Source: Exobasidium rhododendri (Eukaryota; Basidiomycota; Exobasidiomycetes; Exobasidiales; Exobasidiaceae). From it: 64,000 nucleotides of DNA. Under the pieces are notes generated by a model that was not told the DNA's origin, did no database searches, and saw only the letters and a list, made by a program, of their open reading frames with translations. The stretch covers positions 1,798,001 through 1,862,000 of the forward strand of contig CP110630.1 of assembly GCA_026210745.1 (NCBI GenBank). The letters run 5' to 3'. This document shows, piece after piece, positions 57,679 through 64,000 of the stretch (position 1 is the stretch's first letter; each line of letters starts with the position of its first letter). Position numbers and translations under genes: made by a program.

Positions 57679-60600
57679 TCACGAGAGAAAACCAGAAAAT
57701 TTCCAGGCATCTACCATCTTCTGACAAAGCTCTTGATCAACAGCTTTCACGCTGCTCAAAGAGGCAGAACACGCCATTGCCTGGTCCATCTCTAGCACAT
57801 CCTCCGACTCATTCGAACCCGGGATCTTAAGAAGGAAGAGATCAAGGGGGTATCAGTGGGTGTGAGGGCTAGAGACAGAGACACCTCGCAGGGCCACTCA
57901 CACCAGTCCATATGTCGATGAGTGCACTCCCACGGACTTGGTCTTTCTTTTGCTGCACAGCTTCGAGCCACTTCTCTTTCTTCACAAGGTTGAAATCAAG
58001 ACCGCTCCCTTGCAGCCATTGAACAAAGGTATTCCAGGACGGACGCTTGACTTTGGGAGGAAGAGCAACATGGTAATACTTTTCATTCCGACTCTCGGAT
58101 GTCAAACAGATCTCAATGATACCCTTAGCTGCGACATCGACGGGCAGCCAATCGACGTCCTGTGTCATGGGTAAGTCGTGGGGAAAGATAAAAGAGTCAA
58201 TATCAAGCGAACATTCTAGCTTGAGAACACACGCTCTTTCTCTCCCTCTCCCTTTCGAACTCACTGGACCTGAATTTGGAAGCAAGCCAACTTCCTGTGC
58301 TGTCCGGATCATCAAAGGCCAGGCTTCAGATGTGTTCCAGATCCCATGCACCGTATCGCCACATAGCTGACCGATCCGAGCAATCAAGACTTTACTGCCA
58401 GCTTGATGACAGATCTTCTCCGCTACCCACTTTGAATTGCCGTATCCTGTGTTTCCCGAATCAGTGGTACTCTCTGACGCCATCTCGCGGTGAGGCGAAC
58501 GCCCATTCATGATACTCGCTATAGAAGAGCAGAAGATGAACTTGCAGGCATTTGAGCAAGACAGGAAAAAGTCTAGAAGATCTTTCAGGCCTGCAATGCA
58601 TTCTTGCTCAAAGCTCTCGATCCTCAAGTTGAAGTTGACTATCCAGGCACTCTGTAGAGTGAATGATTGTGTAGCAGAACTATGAGCAATGATCGTGAAA
58701 CATCTCGGAGGCTAAGCAGAACGGACTCACATGAATGACAAACAGATTAGCAGCACCCGTCACACTCTTCTTCAGGCCAAGCTCCCACAATTGAGTGACG
58801 CAGTCAATCTTCTTCTCGTCCGGTACTTGCAGCCCTCTATCTTTCAACGCAGACTTGACTCTCTCGCGAGCTGCTAGACTGTCTTGAGCTCGAACAAGGC
58901 AGACCACCTTGTCAATGCTCGGATTATCCTGAAGTAAATGATACAAGATTCTTGACCCTAGTGCTCCAGTAGCTCCTGTCAAGAGCACTGTAGTGGGACC
59001 ATTTGCGCCTTGCGAATCGTCCCGTGCTTTACCTTTTGCATGATTCGAGTACTTCTTGACCATGTCTAGCATCACTTCTACTCTGCCCTTTTCCTGTCCA
59101 TTACCACCTCTGCTCTCGATGAAGGCTGCCAGTAGATTGATTGTGGGGTATTCGTAGATATCATTAGGTCGCAACCTTAGTCCTCCCAGTGAAAGGCCCT
59201 GATGGACCCCAGCTCGTATTCGGGCAGCCATGATGGAGTCTATTCCCGACTGGTAGAAATCATCGTCTAGACCGATCTCCTCTTCACTGATGTCATTGAT
59301 GAGGTCCGTGAGCCACCTCTTTAAAGTTTCACCGTTGAGCTGTACCTTTTCCTCGCTACTGTCAGCCTCTCCTTCCTGAAAACGGGTATACGTGTCATCT
59401 ATCAAGGGTTGAAGCTTCTCTAAAGCTAAGCCTTTCTGCAGAGTTCCCTTTGAAGATCGTGGTAAGGACTGGCGCAGATTCGAATCGCTAAAATTTATCA
59501 TTTCCAGTGGAATTCGTGCATGACTGGGAAGGTTGCGATTCATGTCTTTGAGGAACAGCTTCAGCTCCTGCTTCAACCGACTAATTTCACCAGCGTCTGA
59601 AGGAAAGACGAATGCGCCAAGAAGTGGCCGATTGGATCCAAAGACGATTGCTTCGTCAATCAACGGTGAAGCACAAAAACTCGACTCGAGTAAGGAACCC
59701 GACACTTTCTTGCCATTCACCATGACGATACTGTCGTCTCCTCGCCTTTTGTATCTCCATCGATTGCTGTGCGTAGGATGCCGTTCGTATAGATCTCCCG
59801 TTGCAAAACTGCCGTCAGGTCGATTGGAGAGTTCTTTTGTCGGCCATTGGGATGAGACAATCAATTCATATGTCTTATTCCCTGGATCCGCATCCGGCTC
59901 GAACCGTAGCCATGACCGTCCGAGCTTGTCATCCAACCGAAGCCACGACCAATCCTTGTCGCTCTCAAAGTCTCTGAAGGAAGACATGAGAAATCCGCAC
60001 TCTGACGAACCCAATCGAGAGACCAACTTGATGTTCTTCTCCCTTACTGCTACACCACCAACCGCCTCGTCCAGAGGAGCGCCACCAGTGCTGACCAGAT
60101 CCATCTTTTGCAGCATCTTGCCACCTTCAGCATCTTTGATGAGCATCTCTAGGATGAAGGGCACCGATAGAAAGTATTTTATCTCTTGATCGCAGCACTC
60201 GACCGAATCGACAACATGTTCTATGGTAGGAGCAAGCTGAAGATGCCAAGGGTAAAAGTATATTGTTGCGGAAGCCTGAAACGCCCTAAATAGATCGGAC
60301 AAGCCTCCGTGAAACAATGGTGTCGTGGTGAATGCCGCTGATCGTCTACCCGGAGCTGTGATCAAGGAAGCTGACCAAGCTTTATGCAGTTGTGGTATAG
60401 GCTTCGGCGCACCAGAAGACCCAGACGAGTGGAAGATGACGAGGATATCAGAGGGTCCAGCTCGGTACAGCGGCTCAAATGCCGAATCATCTGAGGCATT
60501 CTGATCTTGCTTGCAGTCGAACCATTCTGCTAGCAAGAGGCTACTAGCTTCAGAGGACATGATCTCCTCGACTAATTCTGTTTGATTGTTCGCATAGAGC

Positions 60601-61031
60601 AGTACATCACATTTCCCTGCCTTCAACAAGAGTGCTGCTCCTTTCGCTGATGTTCCAAGTGCTATGGGCAGGATCGCTGCACCCACTCGCCAGCATGCCA
60701 TGACATTCAAGAGAAAATCGGAGCCGCTAGGGCCTAGGAAGGCGATGATGGGTTGTCGAGCTGCGTTATAATGTCCTTTGAGCGCCGTCTTTATCTTCTC
60801 GGCTACTCTTGTCGATATGGCTGCAAGCTGCCCATAAGTGAAAGTGACGCACTTCTCGCCTCTTCGATGGGGAAATCCTACAGCAAGCTGCGAAGATTGA
60901 TACTTCGCCCGGTGGTCAATCAGGGATGTAAAGGTGTGATGATTCAAGGGTTCCGGAGAGTCTGGAGGCGATAATGCAGCCGCCTGAGACACCGTCAGGG
61001 AGAGATAGGGCGGAGTATTGGCTGCCGTCAT
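57679..61031 (-). CDS. NRPS-like enzyme: adenylation-thiolation-reductase (A-T-R)
   Basis: Adenylate-forming reductase of about 1030 aa without a condensation domain. Exons: 61031-58731, 58651-58265, 58159-57902 and 57825-57679, all phase-consistent. The adenylation domain has IFHSSGSSGAPKPI (A3), TTPLFHGG, LGSSECGFL (A5-like), FATGDLYERH (A7), RGDDSIVMVNGKKV (A8) and a late Lys in SSKGTLQKG (A10). The carrier domain has FYQSGIDSIMAARI, with the phosphopantetheine Ser at about 599. The reductase is an extended SDR with VLLTGATGALGSRI (about 683) and YGNSK (Tyr 837, Lys 841). It would activate a carboxylate, hold it as a thioester and release it by NADPH reduction to an aldehyde or alcohol. 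The ATG at 61031 is the best start; a longer open frame reaches 61415. Lys2 itself is excluded by the different A-domain and size. The third-intron placement has an alternative acceptor at about 58218. Confidence 0.88.
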
Positions 61032-61230
61032 GCCAAAGGAGCTATCCAGGTCTAATGGCTTGCTTGCCTGAATGGCGCCGGCCAAAGAGCTGAGGTAAAC
61101 CGAAGCGATTCCTGATGCTCGAGAAGAAAGTGTCACACAAAAATACCGTGCGAGAAAGAGGTGGAGGAGGGTCAAGCGTCTTGATGGGAATAGATCAGAA
61201 TTGAAATGTATACAATAAAAACAGAAGAAT

Positions 61231-61234
<4 letters not shown>

Positions 61235-61263
<29 letters not shown>
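61235..61263 (+). repeat. (TG)14 microsatellite
   Basis: Alternating TG/CA run in the 265 bp gap between the ATP-grasp stop and the NRPS-like start, followed by the purine/pyrimidine-alternating TACACGTACATGTACA palindrome-like stretch. Such tracts can adopt Z-DNA. It lies about 200 bp upstream of the NRPS-like ATG. Confidence 0.9.
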
Positions 61264-61265
<2 letters not shown>

Positions 61266-61296
61266 ACGTACATGTACAGCCGACGATCCGAAAAGA

Positions 61297-62949
61297 TCAA
61301 CACTCAAAGATTCGCGAAGTGCTGATGTTGATTCGCGAGTACGGCTTCCGGCGGAGAAGGAGCTGCCGAAGGAGAAGAGCCGGAATCTGGATGTGGTAGA
61401 GGGCAAAGAAGACAAAGGGATCGCGACGGTCCCAGGCAGCGTCTCTTCCTATCGCCTCCAAGTTGTAGAAAGGATGTCCTTCGCTTGACTTGACCTTGCT
61501 CCAAAGAGGATGCAGAAGATGTAAAATCCCGTCAGGAACGAAGAAATAGCCGGGAATCTTTCTCGCGATGAGATCGTGACCCCACCAGCTCATCGAGGGT
61601 ACGCCGATATGAGGTGTCAAGGGGGTCGTTGATGTCCTACTACCGTCCAGAGCACCAGCGAGTTCTTCGTCAACTTCACTTGAACCGGTCAAGAGTCCAA
61701 TCGCCGTGTGTACTCGAGGATTGCATTCAATGACGACTAGTCTATCGGAGCTGGGCTGATGTATGAAGTCCATGGAAAATTGACCAGTCAGTGTGGTATC
61801 TTTCCAATCAGCATGCTTTGATAGACGAGCGAGAAAGGTTTCAGTCCACCGAAGGGCTCGCCTGCCAATGACCGAGTGTGTAACATTATGATACGTCATG
61901 AGCATGTCGTTCTGTTGGGAGGCTAGCAAGATTAGACTTGGCTTTGTCGAAGCAAAGTACACCACAAAAGCATCGACATATCGATACTCACACTAGGACA
62001 GCACACGAATGCTGTGATTCTCCCGCGATGCACCGTTGCATGTGTGCACCATTCACTGGCTTGATATCCTCCAATAAATTCTTGCGCGGCATAAGGGGTG
62101 CTCGGGGTCATGGGAATGTAAAGGCCAGTCTTGAGACGTGCCTCAGTACGCTTCCAGTCTGGTTGGCCTTGACGAGTCAGTAGAGGGAAGGTAGTCAAGT
62201 CGCTTCGTCCCACGTCGTCCAAGATAGTAGCTGCTTTGAGTATCATGGGGGATTGACCAGGCTGACTGAAAAGAGCCATAGCTTCTTTGGGAGTCTTGAT
62301 CAAGTGAGACTGAGGCGCATCTAGCTCTAGTTCAGTCACCAATTGCAGGAATTGGTCCTGTAGTGAAAGTCTTCCTATCAGTCTCTTGCTACATAAACAC
62401 AAGAGACTGCCTTGTCCACGCTCTCACCTTGTTGTGCAACGCTTCGACCAGGGCAGGACTCTGTATCAAAGCCTGCACCTTTCCTTTGCTCACTTCTCGT
62501 ATAAGATGTGCTACCTTGGCATCCTCGATAGTCGTACCCGCCCCGCTGCAAGGGACAAAGATGTCTACTTTCTCCTCTAGGAGTATCCTGACCATCGCGT
62601 CGATATATGGCGCACCTCCCCCGCCTTGGACAAGTCTGAAACGATCCACGCACCGCGAGAAGCGAGCAGCGCAAAGCTCACCCCAGCCTTTCTCTTCCAC
62701 CAACACAACACGATAGCCCTTCTGACTCAGTGCTCGAGCGACAAAAATCGACTTTTGCATGCGACCTCCATTGACGAGAGCTGTGGGCTTGTGACGATGG
62801 CGCGACGAAGCATTGTGAACAGACACCTTTCTGGCGCAGAACAGTCGTGCAAGTATGCAAGCAGTCAGTGACAGTGGAAGAGTCACAGCTGAAAGCGCAA
62901 GGAGAAGGAAGCAGGATATCGTCGCCTGGTAGAGGTGGACCGTCGGCAT
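61297..62949 (-). CDS. Membrane-anchored ATP-grasp ligase (MysC-like candidate)
   Basis: ATP-grasp superfamily ligase, 500 aa from three exons: 62949-62428, 62357-61992 and 61911-61297 (each a multiple of three, GTGAGA/GTGAGT donors). Residues 9-38 form a hydrophobic anchor (ATISCFLLLALSAVTLPLSL). A pre-ATP-grasp Rossmann-like region follows: ALVNGGRMQKSIFVARALSQ, VVLVEEKGWGELCAARFSRC, DIFVPCSGAGTTIEDA. The ATP-grasp core has LKAATILDDVGRSDLT, YAAQEFIGGYQASEWCTHAT, GQFSMDFI and the Mg-binding VIECNPRVHTAIG (Glu about 358, Asn about 360). These features match the CPSase-large-chain-like ATP-grasp group that includes MysC, the enzyme joining an amino acid to 4-deoxygadusol. Position between the NRPS-like gene and a cyclase-like gene supports that role; the substrate is inferred. 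Confidence 0.82.
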
Positions 62950-63407
62950 TTTTTATTAGGATGGGGACCCGACGTCGCTTTCAGGAAGAAAAGAAATGAC
63001 GACACCCAAAGAATAACGAAAGGCGTCGACTGGATGACATAATGGAGCGCTCTGCCTTCCTCGTTATCACGTTTTCCGTCCTCTATTATTCCTGAGCTAT
63101 TCCTCAAAAGAGATTGTACTCAATGTAGAAGTCTGAACGGAGATCCTCAATCAGGATACCTTCACAGAGCAGGCGGGTACGGTGAACGAACACGACGAGA
63201 GCAAAGGAGCGAATCCGAGGCGATCTCAGCCAGGAACAAAAAGGATCATCACATGCGCGTTGCTAGTCTGGTTTCACACATAAGGGAAAAAAAAGGAAGA
63301 TCTGATAAAAAGTTATGTGGAGATTCGGGAGGAATTTATTGTCCCCCGCGAAAAGTAAGATCATCCTTGATGCTTTAAAGGTACATGCCTACGAGGCGGC
63401 ACACCCT
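62950..63407 (+). other. Intergenic between ATP-grasp and cyclase-like genes
   Basis: 458 bp between two same-strand genes: the 3' flank of the cyclase-like gene and the promoter of the ATP-grasp gene. It contains A-rich GGGAAAAAAAAGG (63282-63294). No coding sequence is supported. Confidence 0.4.
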
Positions 63408-64000
63408 CTAGGCTGCGACTGCCTTTGAGTTGACATGGCCGTTTCCGTTGCCATTAGTCAATCCGTTGGCGCCGTTTCCGTTGCTGTGAGAGTGTCCGTT
63501 GGTGCCGTTGCTTCCATTTGTGGCCTTGAGCTTGTCAGCCTTGATGGCCTCTGGGTCTGCTCCAAGGTCACCTGCATCGGCGTATGCATCTTGGCCTGAG
63601 CCAGGATACTGAGGGAATCGCTCCTTCACATATGCTTTATGTGTGGCAAGGACCGACTCAAATTCTTCCTTGGTCTGCGTATGTCGCAAGAGGAGAAGAA
63701 GAAGAAGAAGAAGAAGAAGAAGAGAAAGGCGTAGTCAGCAAGCCATTCACAAGCATCGCTGTGCCAAGTAGACTCACAATATCATTGGCAAACATGCACT
63801 TTCCATATGGACCTGCTAGTACGAATCGCTGGGAACCATCACGAGTCTTCATGATAGCAGCAATACTGTCGTGCAGAAGCTCGTTGTCGAGCTTCTCATG
63901 ATCGACGGTAAGGCCGACTCCATTGGCCAAGGTGAACCACTCGTCTCTCTCCTCATCAGTCAACAGTCCTCGAGCATGAGACATGGTAATCGTGTACGAC
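63408..64000 (-). CDS. C-terminus of a sugar-phosphate-cyclase-like enzyme (DDGS/EEVS type)
   Basis: The 5' part is beyond the right edge. Visible exons are 64000-63778 and 63674-63408. The readable sequence begins ITMSHARGLLTDEERDEWF, then GLTVDHEKLDNELLHDSIAA, IMKTRDGSQRFVLAGPYGKC, MFANDI and, after the splice, TKEEFESVLATHKAYVKERF. The pattern helix/RGLLT-DEER, GL-x-VDH, TRDG-x-QR, P-x-G-x-C-x-FxND, then a charged helix matches the C-terminal domain of dehydroquinate-synthase-like sugar phosphate cyclases such as 2-epi-5-epi-valiolone synthase and desmethyl-4-deoxygadusol synthase. A DDGS would make the cyclohexenone core of mycosporines from sedoheptulose-7-phosphate. The protein ends in an unusual Asn-Gly-Ser-His low-complexity tail of about 40 residues. 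The catalytic half is unseen, so DDGS versus EEVS cannot be decided. Confidence 0.68.
63694..63723 (+). repeat. (GAA/TTC)n microsatellite inside an intron
   Basis: About nine AGA/GAA triplets on the plus strand. On the coding (minus) strand it is a TTC tract just upstream of the CTCCTCTTGCGACATACGCAG acceptor, and so forms the polypyrimidine tract of the cyclase-like gene's last intron. Confidence 0.85.

Noticed and set aside
57525-57800. Extension of the SDR by splicing past its TGA
   Set aside because: A GTGAGT donor overlaps the stop, but the extension would run antisense through the conserved last NRPS-like exon, and the family normally ends at the DGG...TA motif.
57810-57826. CCGGGTTCGAATGAG-like sequence resembling a tRNA T-arm
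   Set aside because: It lies inside the last NRPS-like exon in frame, and no acceptor, D or anticodon stems flank it.

Overview
This window is nuclear DNA of a filamentous or yeast-like fungus, most likely a basidiomycete. The gene content is fungal: Erg26, GH32 invertase, fungal glucosylceramide synthase, Sec2, Has1, Utp21 and NC2-beta. Genes are dense on both strands, and introns are short (about 60-115 bp) with GTGAGT/GTAAGT donors. Many long genes have few or no introns, while PYM, CYSTM and an SRA-domain protein are present. This layout resembles Ustilaginomycotina/Exobasidiomycetes, but that placement is inference. No tRNA, rRNA or CRISPR array was seen. Exon coordinates were worked out by hand from splice sites, reading phase and family conservation.

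Bases 1-52,500 are ordinary housekeeping chromosome. In order they hold the 3' end of a pyruvate dehydrogenase kinase, MCM6, YKT6, a secreted expansin-like protein, a RAB11/YPT31 GTPase, a small conserved-looking protein, NC2-beta (DR1), a CYSTM protein, invertase and ERG26. Next come twinfilin, HAS1, UTP21, PYM, an F-box-like protein, SEC2, a complex I ESSS/NDUFB11 subunit recovered only by splicing, and a tandem-PH protein. The stretch ends with WRAP73, LEO1, a large RhoGEF, glucosylceramide synthase, an SRA-only protein and ZPR1. HAS1 and UTP21, both ribosome-biogenesis factors, share a 281 bp bidirectional promoter.

At 52,678-53,387 a 710 bp pogo/Fot1-like deletion derivative is inserted. 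It has CAGTAGAACCTCC inverted ends, flanking TATCTA repeats, a degenerate transposase HTH relic and three CACGTG-bearing 21-mers.

From 53,770 to the right edge lies what looks like a metabolic gene cluster: a cytochrome P450, an SDR, an NRPS-like adenylation-thiolation-reductase enzyme, a membrane-anchored ATP-grasp ligase, and the C-terminus of a sugar-phosphate-cyclase-like (DDGS/EEVS-type) enzyme that runs off the window. Cyclase + ATP-grasp + NRPS-like is the architecture of the cyanobacterial mycosporine (mys) pathway. Replacement of the terminal thioesterase by a reductase domain would fit the reduced amino-alcohol side chains (glutaminol, glutamicol, serinol) of fungal mycosporines. 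My working hypothesis is a fungal mycosporine-amino-alcohol cluster; the O-methyltransferase would be expected just beyond base 64,000.
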